DNA of 64,000 nt, from NCBI GenBank assembly GCA_009193035.1, contig SWDT01000023.1, positions 62,001 to 126,000 of the forward strand, in the 5' to 3' direction. This document shows positions 20,122-34,100 of the stretch, in pieces (positions within the stretch are counted from its first letter, which is position 1; each line of letters begins with the position of its first letter). The notes under the pieces are model-generated. The model saw only the letters and a program-made list of their open reading frames with translations. It did not search any database and was not told the origin of the DNA. The position numbers and the translations under genes were made by a program. Source of the DNA: Halicephalobus mephisto (taxonomy: Eukaryota; Nematoda; Chromadorea; Rhabditida; Panagrolaimidae).

Positions 20122-22113
20122 TTAATAATACCCGTTTCGTTTCAAGTTGAATTCTCTTTCTTCTCGTTCCCTTGAGGGTGCTTTGTAATGTCCGTATTCC
20201 ACAGAACCCGGATGAGGCAAATTAACGACATTTCTGGCATTGTAAAAAACAATATCGTTTTCTGTCCCGATGGCATGTTTGAAACTTTGCTTGATGGCCC
20301 TACAAGCATAACAAGCAACAACTGTCGAACAAACCAGGATTACGATCAAGAAACAAGCAAACAGCAGCCAACTGAAAAACAGTATGTGCTGCCAAAGTTG
20401 TCTTAAATTTAAAAATTAAGTCTTAAACACTTGTGTCCCACACAAAAAAGGGTACATTAAAACGACTAATCTATCAGACACATTATATGCAATGCACCGA
20501 TACCTAAAACACAATGTATCGATGTTAAACTTAATATATCGCTATATTGAATATAATATATCTGATATTGTAGTTTATATATCAACATATTGAATACAAT
20601 ATATTGATATTGCACTTAATATATCGATATATTGAATACAATACAGCTAATATATCACAACCGTTTTAATGTATTGATACATGTAACATAATATGTCTGA
20701 TATTGCACTTAATATATCGATATATTGAATACAATACAGCTAATGCATCAGAACCGTTTTAATGTATTGATACTTGTAACATAATATATCTAATATTGCA
20801 CTTAATATATCGATTTATTGAATACAATACATCTAATGCATCAGAACTGTCTTAATGTATCAATACATGGAATACAATGTACTGATATTGCACTTAATAT
20901 ATCGCTATATTGAATACAATGTGTCTAATATATTAAAACCGTCTTAATGTATCGATACATGGAATATAATACATTGATATCAACTTAGTACATCGATATA
21001 TTGAATACAATGTATCTAATACATCAGAACCGTCTTAATGTATTTACACTTTATATACCATGTACCCATTTTTTGTGTTCAGACTTTTATGTTCTAGACA
21101 CTTATATCCTACAATACTTGTGTCCCAAATAATTATGCTCCAATTCTATACTTATAACTGAACAAAAAGTACTTATAACTACGGGATCAGACTCATAAAT
21201 TCTGAATCAGAAATCAGAATCAATAGTTGACCTTCAGAATCCGAAATTTTTATGACTAACTCCCTAATTCTAAGAAAATCTGAAATTTCATTTTAGAACT
21301 CTGTACAAAAATAAAAATTCACCTAAAATAAGTTTTAAAATCCCATACAAAAGTATGGAATTATTTAAATTTGTTTTTTGTTTTTTGTTTAATTTTTGAA
21401 TTATTTAAATTTGTTTTTTGTTTACTTTTTGAATTAAAGTTGTGAAAATTGGACATAAATGTCCGGGACACGAGTGTTGTGAAACCAAAAATTAGGGTTT
21501 TTCGAACGGAAAACTCACGCCATGAATCTTGTGTCGATCGGCAAACAAACGTAATTTAGTTCGGCGTTTCCGTTGCATTTGTTGACGAAAACACATTCGT
21601 ATTTTCCACAATGAGAAATGCCTAAATTAAATCAGATAATAATTAATTAAATTTAGGATTCTGAAGCTACATAGAAATAAAATTGTTGAAATACATAATT
21701 TAAAGCATTTTTAAAAATCCAGAACTCGTCTGAATTTAAATAATTCCAAAAATCAAAAATAAAATTCAAATTTCTAAAAAAATATAAAAATTAAAAAAAT
21801 TCTAATTTCTAAAAAAAATATAAAAATTAAAAAATTATGAAAATTAAAAAATTCTAATTTTCAAAAAAAGTGAAAATTAAAAAATTCTAATTTCCAAAAA
21901 AAGTGAAAATTGAAAAATTCTAATTTCCAAAAAATTCTGAAATTTCCACTGGATTCTGGAAATTTAAAATTTTCTGAGAAATTTCAGATTTTATGGAATT
22001 TTTGAAAATTTAAAAATTTAAATTTTATTTTTGAAAATTTAAAAAAATAAAAACTTACAAGTTTCGATCGTATCGTAACAAGAAAGTTTACTGCCGTAAA
22101 TTACGTTTCCCAT
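20122..22113 (-). CDS. Small Cys-rich single-pass membrane protein, unknown function
   Basis: Exons 22059-22113, 21519-21621 and 20122-20371 are joined at phases 1 and 2 with GTAAGT and GTGAGT donors and TTTAG/TTTCAG acceptors, giving 135 aa. The N-terminal part has seven cysteines (for example 'CISHCGKYECVFVNKCNG' and 'NYVCLPID'), suggesting an extracellular disulfide-rich domain. A TM helix (WLLFACFLIVILVC, then STVVACYAC) covers about residues 54-76. The cytosolic tail is basic and Tyr-bearing, ending 'REREEREFNLKRNGYY'. An acceptor-like GGTTCAG sits just before the ATG. There is no obvious signal peptide, so either the protein is type III or an upstream exon with a signal is missing (a hydrophobic MQKIS-initiated stretch lies at 22395). 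A transposon-like satellite element occupies intron 2. The exact phase fit over three exons makes the model strong; the family is unknown to me. Confidence 0.72.
20441..21077. mobile_element. Family C satellite inside a terminal-inverted-repeat element
   Basis: Left end 'cacaaaaaagggtacatt' (20441-20458) and right end 'tgtacccattttttgtg' (21061-21077) are inverted repeats. Between them are about nine units of the 60-70 bp family C satellite. It lies entirely within intron 2 of the Cys-rich membrane protein gene. Confidence 0.7.
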
Positions 22114-23176
22114 TTTCTGAACCTTTAAAATTAAACTTTAAAAAAACTCAAAGAACAAAATCGAAACCAACTGACGCGAAATTTGCCAGAGGCAAAGTTG
22201 GTCAACGAAAAAAACGAATATATCAATTGATCGAAAAAAGCCAGAGATAACAACGTTTGCCAGTTTTTCGATGTTGAAAAACAAGTGATCGAGAAAAGAC
22301 TGCCTCAGGGAAACGGGCGTGGCATTTCTCGAAGAAAAACCGCGCAAAATAAAAATAAAAAAATTGATTGATTTTCGAAAAGAAATTTTTTGCAAAAATT
22401 CAAGTTTTTTCTGCCACCTGATGAATCATTTTTGAATTTAATTATTTAATTATATAAAAAAATAAAAATAAAAATAAAATAATTTTAAAATTAAAAAAAA
22501 ATTTAAAATTTAAAATAATCGAAATTAATAATGTAAAATCATTTGTAAATTTTAATAAGTAATTTTAAAAAATAAAAATAAAGTAATTTTAAAATTTAAA
22601 AAAAAATAAAAAATAAATTTAAGTTTTTTGTTTTCGACGCTTTTCGAACTTTCCTTTTTGTTTATCAGTTGAAAGTTTAAAGTCTAATTTAAAGTGTGAA
22701 ATTGCAATGAATAAAAAAAGTAACAAAAAAGTTCGAAAAGTGATTTTCAAAAAACTTGTTTTTAAAAACATCCGAAATAAATTCCGAATTTGTCTATTAA
22801 TGTATTTAAAATTAATCTTAGATAACATATAATTATTGTTATTTGAAAATTTCTCAAAAATTAAAAAGTTTAAAATAATAAAAATTTGAAATTTAAAAAT
22901 TTCTCTGATTGCCTGTCGCGAGCTGTGATCGCACACTGCCTGACGCTGTCTGTCCAGTAAAGTTGAAACAGTCCGTTTTTCGTCTCTTGGGAAATGACGA
23001 TAATTTTAATCCATTCTTTGAGTACCGACTGGTCTGCCTGGGGGCCTTATACCGAGTTCTTCGGTGTGCAGTCCTAGAATCGGGCTCCTGGTGCGAAGAT
23101 GAATTTTTGGACTGATCCCTGGATTTGCATAAGGTTTGTGGAAATGAAAAATGTTTGAAGTGATTTATTTTTGGAA
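22114..23176. promoter_or_regulatory. Divergent upstream region of the Cys-rich gene and the importin-like gene
   Basis: Two less AT-rich islands (22190-22330 and 22905-23130) stand out from poly-A/T DNA and probably hold promoters and 5' leader exons. 22905-23130 contains one open frame and an Sm-site-like 'aatttttgg', but I cannot identify an snRNA or protein. Confidence 0.4.
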
Positions 23177-25133
23177 ATGGCGGTTGCTGGAGGAGCTGCC
23201 GATGTCGGAATCCAGGGGAATTTCAGGACTCCTTCGGCTCAAAGAAGAAGACTCGCCTTGTCCCGACTCGCACTTGCTGTTTCCGACCTGGAATCCGGAG
23301 TTTCTTCCTTCAGACGGGTGACGGCGACGAAGGAGATCAGACAGATCCTCAACTCCCATCTCGACTGGATTTCCCCGACGAAGTTGACAAAAACGGTGTC
23401 TTTGTTGAAGCGGATCCTTCTGAAAGAGGCAGAACCCGAGGTCTACGAAAACGTCCTCTGGACCCTCTGCAACCTGAGCTGCGAGAGCCAGTCCATGGCC
23501 CATCTCGTCAAAAAAGGCGAAATAAACATCATCCAAAAAATCTCCGAATTCATCCTGGACAAATCCCCGCAATCCGTCAAGGATCAAGCCATCTGGACTT
23601 TGAGCAACTTTGCCGCCGATTGTGATGTTTGCAGATCAGAAGTCAGATCGACGAAGATCTTGATGAAAATCTGCCAGATGCTCAAGGAAGTCGGGAACGA
23701 AGAAAAACGAAAATCGCTCATCATCTGGGCCATTAGGAACTATGTCAGACCAGTCAAAACCAAAACGTCCCCTCTCTTCGAGGTAAAACCATTTTTCAAA
23801 ATACAATCGACTCTCGATATACCGTAATCCAAAGGACCGGGCAAAAATTACATAAAATCGAGAGTCAATTTACATTATATTAAAGCAAATTTCCCCAGGA
23901 CCGAAAAAAAAGTAAAATCGAGAGTCGACTGTAATAGGATAATTCCAGAATCCAATGAAACCTTCTCGGATTGAAATCAGAAATTTTAAAAGTTTTTAGA
24001 AAATTCCAAAAATTCGCTTTGGGATTTTTTTCGTTAGATTTTTAAATTTTCATATATAATTTTTTAAATTTTTTTAAATTTTCATACATTATTTTTTTAA
24101 ATTTTTTAGATTTTCATACATAATTTTTTAAAATTTCCATACATTATTTTCTTTAATTTTCATATATCATTTTTTAAATTTTTTAAAATTTTCATACATA
24201 ATTTTTTTAAATTTTCATATATCATTTTCTTATTTCATATATTATAATTATTCATTGCAATTTTCAGTCTCCAGAGGAATTCGACTTTTTTTCGGACACC
24301 ATCGTGGACGAACTGAAGCTCCAGATGTCGAATGAAATCGTGATCGAAGGTCTCAATGCTTTTCTCGAAGTCATATATTCTGAATCTTCTTTGGTAAATT
24401 TTCTTTTTTAAATTAATTAAAAATCAAAATTCAGATTCCTAAAATAGGAATGGAAGACAAAATAATTGATGTAATTTTGGATTTTTTTGAGTATCCAGAC
24501 GAAGTGGCTTCTGTCGTCGTGGAAATCGTCGGACGTCTTTCAGAAGGTCCAGATTCGATTGTTCAAAAATTCATCGATAAAAAAATAATTAACATTTTTC
24601 TTCATCAAATCCCAATTTTCAAAAATAACATTAAAAAATTAATTTTTTGGACATTTTCAAACATGACATCCACTTTCAACAAAAACATCACTCTACTATT
24701 TCGTAACAATGAAATTTTCATGGATCTTGTTTTTAATCATTGTTACGATCCCGAACAAGATATTCAAATAGAATCCATCATGTGTTTGATGAATATCCTC
24801 CTTGTATTAGACGATGAAGATTATCATCAACTTCTTCTCAACAACGTCGGAAGGATCTTCGTCGACGTCCTCCTCAAGAACCCAATCAATGAGACGAGGA
24901 GGTTGAGAGAAACCGTGTACTGCATTTGCTTGCACATCCTGGAGAAACTCAAATATGGAGACAAGAGTATTATGAAGGCCGCTTTGGAACTCAACTGGAG
25001 TGGGGTCTTTCTTCATCGGTTCTACAATACAATCCCCTTCATCTCCCCCAACTCCAGAGACATCTCATTCAAGGTCGCAGCCGTTTGTCAAGACATCATC
25101 GAGTACATCTGCTATGGAAGTGTTTCCCATTAA
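23177..25133 (+). CDS. Divergent importin-alpha-like armadillo protein
   Basis: Exons 23177-23782, 24268-24393 and 24435-25133 (all phase 0) give 476 aa. Armadillo repeats are clear: 'VLWTLCNLSCESQSM', 'AIWTLSNFAADCDVCRSEV' and 'FWTFSNMTSTFNKNI' are W-x-L-S-N type H3 helices of the kind that bind nuclear localisation signals in importin-alpha. The usual N-terminal IBB domain is not recognisable: only 'AQRRRLALSRLALAV' is basic. Some repeats have 'FSNM' and 'IRNY' in place of the canonical WxxSN, so NLS binding may be altered. The first in-frame ATG is used. Likely nuclear transport or a meiotic/germline-specific importin-alpha variant. It converges on RPS5, the stop codons being 85 bp apart. 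Intron 1 contains a MITE. Confidence 0.75.
23802..23933. mobile_element. Pogo-like MITE, 132 bp, in intron 1 of the importin-like gene
   Basis: Ends 'tacaatcgactctcgatata' and 'aaaatcgagagtcgactgta'. It is the reverse complement of the 7787-7920 element with a few substitutions. Confidence 0.8.
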
Positions 25134-25167
25134 ATCCCCTGATTTGCGAATGTCTTAATAGAACGCG

Positions 25168-25173
25168 TTTATT
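25168..25173 (-). terminator. Poly(A) signal AATAAA of RPS5
   Basis: AATAAA on the minus strand about 45 bp past the RPS5 stop codon. It lies only some 35 bp from the importin-like stop, so the convergent 3' UTRs probably overlap. Confidence 0.6.
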
Positions 25174-25218
25174 TAACAATCGCTCAGGGGCAAAACAACG
25201 AAATCCATAATAAGAAAA

Positions 25219-25948
<730 letters not shown>

Positions 25949-26429
25949 TCTTACCTACAAAGTTGATATATGAAAACTACGGATAGACTAGACCAAAAAA
26001 CAGAACGCGCCTCAGGACGTAACTACATGTCGAACTCCGAAATTACCCGGCTAAAAACGTTCTAATAGGAACAGCAATAGGTAGAAAATAATAAAAATTA
26101 AAAAACACGGGGAATTAGATGAAAGATAAACACAAAAAAGGAGCTTTAGTGAGTTTCAAACGCTGAAAGGGATTTCCGACCAGCAGTCGTTACGGTGGGT
26201 CCCTTTTCGTTGCGGGAGCTCGCAAGTGAAAGACGACGAGGAAGACAGTTTTTCCAGCCAATGAGAGAAAGACACGCCTTAATTTCTCCGGTCAGAGCGT
26301 TGTCGGGTTTACGTTTCTCGTCGTGTTGTTTGCTTTCCAATCGCCGACACTTCATTTTTAGAGCGATTTAGGTTTTCATAAAGGGTCACTGTCGAGCGAG
26401 GCCAACTCAGTCTCGAGATTAGCTTCGAA
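25949..26429. promoter_or_regulatory. Shared divergent promoter of RPS5 and PDIA6
   Basis: 481 bp between the two ATGs. The middle (26145-26420) is relatively GC-rich with CpG-containing stretches such as 'gagcgaggccaactcagtct' just before the PDIA6 start. A 69-codon antisense frame at 26146-26355 overlaps this promoter and is not called. Confidence 0.55.
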
Positions 26430-27899
26430 ATGCGGTCCGTTTTCCTTTTCCTTGGTAAGTTTTTCACCGATGAGTTGTCCTAAATTAAGATATTCCGGTT
26501 TTAGGTGCATTTGTCGTGACTGCCACGGCATTATATTCAAAAAACGACGATGTGGTTGAATTGACAGCTAGTAATTTCGACAAGGAAGTCCTAAACAGCG
26601 ATTCTATTTGGCTTGTTGAGTTCTATGCCCCATGGTACGTCAGCTTTCGGATTTCCATATATCCCTTTCTTGAGAATCCAATCCTTATGTTCCTGTCAAT
26701 TCGGGAATTATGCATAATGCCTTACTTATTCTTGTTTTAGGTGCGGACATTGCAAGAACCTGGTTCCGGAATACAAGAAGGCCGCCACTGCCCTGAAGGG
26801 CATCGCCAAAGTTGGTTCTGTTGACATGACTGCTCATCAATCCGTCGGTGCTCCTTACAACGTCAAAGGATTCCCTACCATTAAAATCTTCGGTCTCGAC
26901 AAGAAGAAGCCCACAGATTACCAAGGAGCTCGTAGTGCCGATGCCATGGTTCATTCCATCGTTTCCACCATTCAAGACGCTACAATTGCTCGTCTTAAGG
27001 GCAAGAAATCTGGTGGAAGCTCTGGATCTGGAGGCAAACGTGGATCAGGAAATGATGTTGTTGAACTCACTGACTCCAACTTTGAGCAGCTTGTCCTGAA
27101 GAGCAACGATCTCTGGTTGGTCGAGTTCTTCGCCCCGTGGTGCGGCCACTGCAAGAACCTCGAGCCTCACTGGAAGGCCGCTGCTTCTGAACTCAAGGGC
27201 AAAGTCAAACTTGGTGCTCTCGACGCTACTGTCCATACCCTCACTGCCAACAAATTCGGAATTCAAGGATTCCCGACCATTAAGTACTTCGGAGCCGGCG
27301 AGAAATCCGTTTCTGACGCTGTTGACTACGATGGTGGAAGAACTACCGGCGATATTGTCAATTGGGCCATGAACAAGGCTGCTGAGAATCTCCCTCCACC
27401 AGAATTGAAACAAGTGGTCTCTCAAGAAGCCTATGACGAAGCTTGCAAAGACAGACAGCTCTGTGTTATCACTGTCGTCCCACATATCCTCGATTGCCAA
27501 TCCAAATGCCGTAACGACTACCTCGACATTCTCAGGACTCTTGCTGACAAATTCAAGAAGAACATGTGGGGATGGGTGTGGACTGAAGCCACTCAACAAC
27601 CTGCTTTGGAGGAAGCTTTCGGTATTGGAGGATTTGGTTATCCTGCAATGGTCGCTGTTAACCCTCGTAAAATGAAATACAGCACGATGACTGGATCTTT
27701 CGGTAAAGATGGTATTTCCGAATTTTTGAGAGATCTTAGTTACGGGAAGGGCAAGACCTCTTCTGTCCGTGGAACCGAGTTCCCTAAACTTGAAAAGATT
27801 GAACCTTGGGATGGAAAAGACGCCGAACTCCCCGTCACCGACGACATCGATCTATCCGATGTTGAACTCGACGATCTCGAACCCAAGACCGAACTCTAA
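26430..27899 (+). CDS. PDIA6: Protein disulfide isomerase A6 (P5 type)
   Basis: Exons 26430-26454, 26505-26634 and 26741-27899 (phases 1 and 2) give 437 aa, the normal P5 length. A signal peptide ([18 protein letters not shown]) is followed by two thioredoxin domains with active sites APWCGHCK at about residues 53-56 and 186-189, separated by a Gly/Ser linker ([16 protein letters not shown]), then a redox-inactive b-type domain ([17 protein letters not shown]) and an acidic tail ending KTEL. KTEL in place of KDEL should still act as an ER-retrieval signal. The enzyme forms and rearranges disulfides in the ER lumen. The intron interrupting the first Trp-Cys of the active site is cleanly removed. 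Convergent with NPC1. Confidence 0.96.
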
Positions 27900-28105
27900 T
27901 TTCTGGGTAATAGCTGTGTTCTCACTTTGTGTGGGCAATATTTAATATTAAGTTATGTTTTTGAATACGGTTCATTTATAAATTTCCCGATATCTCGTTT
28001 TCAAGGGATTATCACAATGATTATTACTCGCATTGAGTGGGGATCAACGGTAAAGTGATAAATGCAAAAATAACCCGTGTTAATCTGTAACAGCTACATC
28101 TGGAA

Positions 28106-31100
28106 TCAATTGACAAGTTTCTGTCTACATGAGAGATCCTTTCCGACATCGTCAATTGAAATAGGATGAGTTCCCGTGTTTGTGAATCTTCTGTCAATAA
28201 GTCGAGTATTTTTGTGATAGTAGGATTCAGAAGCTAACAATTCCTGCATTCTTCGTTTATTCAATGGTGGACCTGAAAAATGTACATTTTCATATATGAA
28301 AATTAAAAATAAACTTACCTATAATTGAGAGAAGAACAGGCAAAAATATAAGCCCGTGCATTCCTCCGATAATGACGATTCCAAAAAACATTCGGAAATA
28401 GAATACTTGGAATATCTGGGTGTGAGCAAAAGCTAGAACAATAACTCCACCGAACTTTGTAAAAGTTATTCCAGAAAGAACGGAACATCCGATGTTAGCC
28501 AGGGCTTCATGGGCTCTTTCTAGTCTTGTCCTCTTGTAACTCAGGGAATAAGCTCTCACAATATGAGAACAGAACTCCACGGATATTCCCACGGACTGAA
28601 AAATTGTTGTCATAAAAAGCAGAAATAAAATCACTTTAAAAAAATTTAGGATTGCCGGGAAAAATAGAAACGCACAGAACAGAACGAGTCAATTTTGGTA
28701 GCATTTTGCCAGATTTTCCATTTTTTACTTTTATTTGTTTCTTTTGCGCGGGAATTCAAAAATTACAAGAATAATATTATTGCAGAAATTTTAAAAATAT
28801 TTTCGAAATTGTTTCCTGAAGGATTTTCAACAACTTTTAAAATTTAGGTAAGCAGGAAAAGAACAAGTGAAAAAGTGTAATTCTTGTGGAATTTGCCAGA
28901 TTTACCATTTTTTTCTTTTTTAATATAACTCGCTCTTTTTCCGCGCCAATTCAAAAATTACAAAAATAATATTTCTGCAAAAAGTAAAAATAAATATTAT
29001 TACGAAATTGCTTCAGTACGAATTTCAAAAATTTAGGTAAATAGGGAAAAAGAGTAATTCATGTGGAATTTGCCAGATTTACCATTTTTTTCTTTTTTAA
29101 TATAACTCGCTCTTTTTCCGCGCCAATTCAAAAAATCACACATAATTTTCTTTAAATTATTAAATTTATTAATGAAAATACATACCATAACAAGATTGAC
29201 GACCGAAATAGCGTTGAAATCAATTTTCCACCAATACATTAGACCGATTAAATTGATCAAAATCGACGCAATTGTTCCGACAATAATCATCGCAGACCAT
29301 GGATCCATTCCAAGTAGTAAAAATGTAACAACAAAAATCACAACTAACGACAACATTAATTGAATTATTGCGGCCCAAACAATTGTATCGTATTGTTCAT
29401 AGAAAACATAATATGGACTATATGCAAAAACTTTAACTGGTTGATAATTACCGTAATCAAATTGTTTTAATTCTTCTAATTCCGCATTTAAAGTACATGA
29501 AATATTTCTAGCAAGATATCTGGCATTTTCCATAGCTCGAATAAAATCTTGTTGATTTTTTAAAGGAGAATGATAAGCCATGAAACTAGTTGCAGATATA
29601 CCTTTCGTCGTGTGGAAATCTAGGGCGTTCCCATGGGCAGCTTTGCCTCCTTTGGTGCATTTTTTATTTGGATTATCATTCAAAAAATGCATCAAATGAT
29701 CGTAGAACATCTTCGGATCAGGTCTGTCTTCTGTGTAACTCACGTTGCAGCTCATACAAGCTTCCAAAGGTTCCAAAGCCGAACAAAAAGTTCCATTATT
29801 TTTGTAAAATCTGCAACATGGACCAGGTCTAAGCCAATCAATATAGTCATCAACCCAGTTACTTGCCGGATGAGATATATATGAATTTTTAGGATATCTT
29901 GTAGCTCTAGTTATTTGACCTCCAAGAGAATCCGAATGACATCCAGTTCCTGTACAAATTAAATTTTGCAATTTTCTATTAGAATAATCATAATTTCCAT
30001 CAATAACAAAAAAAACTGGTGGTCCAACAGACATAAATCTTTCAATATTTTTAAAATGAGTCAGCATGTATGAATCCTCCGGCACTGCCATTTTCTCGTC
30101 CAATCCCAGGTTAATCTTCGGCATAACCAAACACGACAAAGCAAACCAAGCCGCAAAAAACATAAAAACAAAAAATCTGACACAATTTTTCAATAAAAAT
30201 GGAGAATAAACACTTTGAAAAAATCTGAACATAAAACTTTCTTCTGGTGGATTTTCTGATTTTGGATATTTCTTACAACAGAAAAATTCACTTCTTCCTG
30301 ATTCTTGTCGTCGAATATCTATGATAAAAAGAGCCAGAAATATCGTAACTTGAAAAATAAAATTAAAAATTATAGCCAAACCAGCATATAATGAAAAAGT
30401 TTTAACTGCAGGCATGTCGGTTATCGCCCCGAGGAAAAAACAACTGCTTTCTGACAGACTACTCAGCATCATCGAAGGAATAACTTCTCCACAAATTGTG
30501 GCCATTCTTTCCTTCAATGGAAGTCCTGAATCCACGGAAGATTTTCTTTGATAAGATTGAACAAGTAAAAAAATATTATCAACTCCAACAGCCAAGATCA
30601 AAAATGGTTGAACTTCAAGAATAATCATCGTCGCTGGAATACCGTAGAAAGCAAAAATCCCAATAGAACTAAAAAGTAATCAAGTTATACAAAAAATTCT
30701 CAGTTAAAATGTTTCAGATTTTAGGATTGTAAAAAACGAATCATTTTTAATAGCATTTTGCCAGATTTTCCATTTTTTACTTTTACTTGTTCCTTTTGCG
30801 CGGGAATTCAAAAATTACAAAAATAATATTATTGCAGAAATTTTAAAAATATTTACGAAATTGTTTCCTGAAGGATTTTCAACAACTTTTAAAATTTAGG
30901 TAAGCAGGAAAAGAGCGAGTGAAAAAAGAATAATTCTTGTGGAATTTGCCAGATTTACCATTTTTTTCTTTTTTAATATAACTCGCTCTTTTTCCGCGCC
31001 AATTCAAAAATTACAAAAATAATATTTCTGCAAAAATTAAAAATAAATATTATTACGAAATTGCTTCAGTACGAATTCCGAAAATTTAGGTAAATAGGGA

Positions 31101-34100
31101 AAAAGAGTAATTCATGTGAAATTTGCCAGATTTACCATTTTTTTCTTTTTTAATATAACTCGCTCTTTTTCCGCGCCAATTCAAAAATTACAAAAATAAT
31201 ATTTCTGCAAAAATTAAAAATAAATATTATTACGAAATTGCTTCAGTACGAATTCCGAAAATTTAGGCAAATAGGGAAAAAGAGTCAATTTGTCATTTTT
31301 TGCTTTTTCATTCGCTTTCTGCGCGGGAATTCAAAAATTACAAAAATTCATATATTAATTTTGCAAAATTAAAATTATTCTTGAATCAAAAACAAACCTG
31401 GTAACACTGAGAGCAACAACGATGACGCCAGCAATCCCAAGAGTGAATTTCGAGTAGACGAAGAGGGATCCGAGTTGGTTATCCACGACCCTGTATTGTC
31501 CCAACGCAAAAGCGACATAAATGAACATGAACAAATAACTGATGATCACCGTCACTTTATCCGACGAACTTGCTCTGTCAATTTCATCCTGAAAATTAAT
31601 TTTAAAAAAAATTCATATATGAATCCAACCTCGATGGATCTTTCCGTCATGTAAGACATCGAATATATGTCACTTTTCTTTTTTTTCAATCTATTCACAA
31701 ATTCCTTTTCCCATGCAATTGCGTCTTCGTTTTCTGATTTTTCAAGATGATTTTCGATCAAAATAGTGATCACAATGCCTCTGGCAGAGAAATAATCATC
31801 TGTTTTGTTGAAATCTCCCAGGACAATATACGGCATAATAGGACTTCCGAAGTCTCCAAGACACGACAGATTCAGATACGATTGCATCGTGAAAGGTCCA
31901 GAAATGCACTGTTGAAGATGCCAACTATAGTCCATAGGTTCGAAAGAAAAACCATCTTCGTCCTCAACAGTGATGTTCAAATTACTTGGATCATTCTGAA
32001 AACAAAAAAATTATATCACATAATTACATTATTGTGGAAATTAAAAATACTATAAAAACAAAAAATTAAAATTAACATAAATTTTAAAAGATCTCAAAGA
32101 AATTTAGCTTCATATATCAATTTTGGAAACTGTAGAAGATTCTAGGAAATTCTGTGGGATTTTCAAAGATTTCAGAAACAGTCGAATTATAGAGGATTTT
32201 AAGTAAAAAAACTAAACTTTGGCAAAGTGAGAATATCGTCAAATCCAAATCCTTGGCGAAATGTCATCAAATGCCAATTATCATTTTTATTTTTAAAAAA
32301 TTATTAATCCTAGAAATTTCATCAAATTTTAGGTAAAAAAACTAAATTTTGGCAAAGTGAGAATATCGCCAAATTCAAATACTTGGCGAAATATCATCAA
32401 ATGCCAATTATTATTTTTATTTTAAAAAAATTATTAATCCTAGAAATTTCATCAAATTTTAGGTAAAAAAACTAAATTTTGGCAAAGAGTGAATATCGCC
32501 AAATTTAAATACTTGGCGAAATGAGATCAAATGCCAATTATTATTTTTATTTTTAAAAATCTTAGGTAAATATTTTCGTGAAATTTTTCCAAAAAAATTT
32601 GAATTTCATATATGAATTTTATGATTTTTTGAATATTTTTAAAATTGAGAATCCCTTAAATTACAATCAGTTTAAATCATCTTAAAAAATTTTGGATCCA
32701 AAAAGAAACAAGTTTGATGAATGACTTTTTGTTTTCAAAAAAAATTAAGTTTAAAGAAGATAAGATCATTTTGAAAAAAATTAACGAAAATACAAACCTG
32801 AAAATAGTTGAATATCGACATGACTGCGCAGTTACGGTTGTCTGGATCCAGCGGTTTGTAGCATATGTCCTTGAGGGTAATGTTTCGGTCGTCTTTGGTC
32901 TTGATTGACATGTTCAAAATTTCGTTTTGGACCATGAAAGCTTCTTCCAAAAACGATTTTCGAAAAACAGGACCGAAGTAACTTTCGAATCCGCTCAGAG
33001 TAACGTTAGGCAGTAAAGTAAATTGTTGGTCTTTGGGGTACATGATTATCTGGGCCACCCGATGGAAGGGGGAAAAGGTCGTGTCGAAGAAAAGTTTTTC
33101 TTTCCTCAAGATGCTTCCTTCGTTGCTCCAGAGCTCGACCGGGTCCGTCGTCGTCCGGATCATGAACAGACCTCCAGAACAACATATACCAACAAAAAAA
33201 CTTACAAAAAATAATCTTTTACAATTATCTACTGCATATCTACCGTATATTTGACTCCATTCAATTAATTTTTCATCTATTTTAAATTTTTTTTCTTTTT
33301 TAGAAATTTTTTCTGATATTGATAAAATATTTAAATCAGCTTCTGTTGATTTACTCATACAGTAATATGCAACAATACTTCCCATAAATACTATCGCCAA
33401 AACCCCTCCGGCAAGAACCGACAATCCACTCATGCACTCCATCGAGGCCATCCTGCACTCCGCCCCTACCCTCTGGCACTTCACGGGGTCGTCGTAACTC
33501 CATGTTCTTTCTTCTATCGAAAAATACGGTATTTCTTTGGAACACATAGATTCACAATCGCTGCAGGAACACGGATAAGGACTTCTGTCAGAAGTTTCGT
33601 TACATCCATAAGTCTTCATTTCAAGCGGATAAAACACAGATCCATTTTCGATTATTTCTTTTTTTTCACTAAAATAAAAATTAATATTAAAAGGAATATT
33701 TTGTCCATCTGCTTTTCCTAGAAAATTAAAAAATTTCTCCGTTGTACAACTTTTGTGGTTTTCACCGCACATGGCGTCCACAGCATGTCCGCCGGCGAAA
33801 TGGACGTTTTTACAAGATTCAAATATTCTGTTTGCATAATTCTTATTCATATAAAAATTGACATCTGTAGCATATTCTTCTTTTTGTCCCGTCGTCGGAT
33901 CTATTGTTGATCTTTCATCCGCTTGTTTTTTCGCCACAGATGCAAAAGTTTTTTGATTTGAAGAACAAGCAAAATTGCACCACATATTGACGAAATTAGC
34001 ATAGCAACTCGAGCATCTGAAAAGTAAATCCTGTGCTAAGTTCATCTGCGTCTTCAGAATCGTCAATTGCTCGAAATCACAACAAAGAGGAGTAATCGGT

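Noticed and set aside
22909..23115. Possible snRNA or small protein in a GC-richer patch
   Set aside because: An Sm-like site alone is not enough; no match to U1-U6 core sequences, and the frame lacks support. Treated as promoter.
26146..26355. 69-codon minus-strand frame
   Set aside because: Sits in the shared RPS5/PDIA6 promoter, no splice context, no recognised domain.
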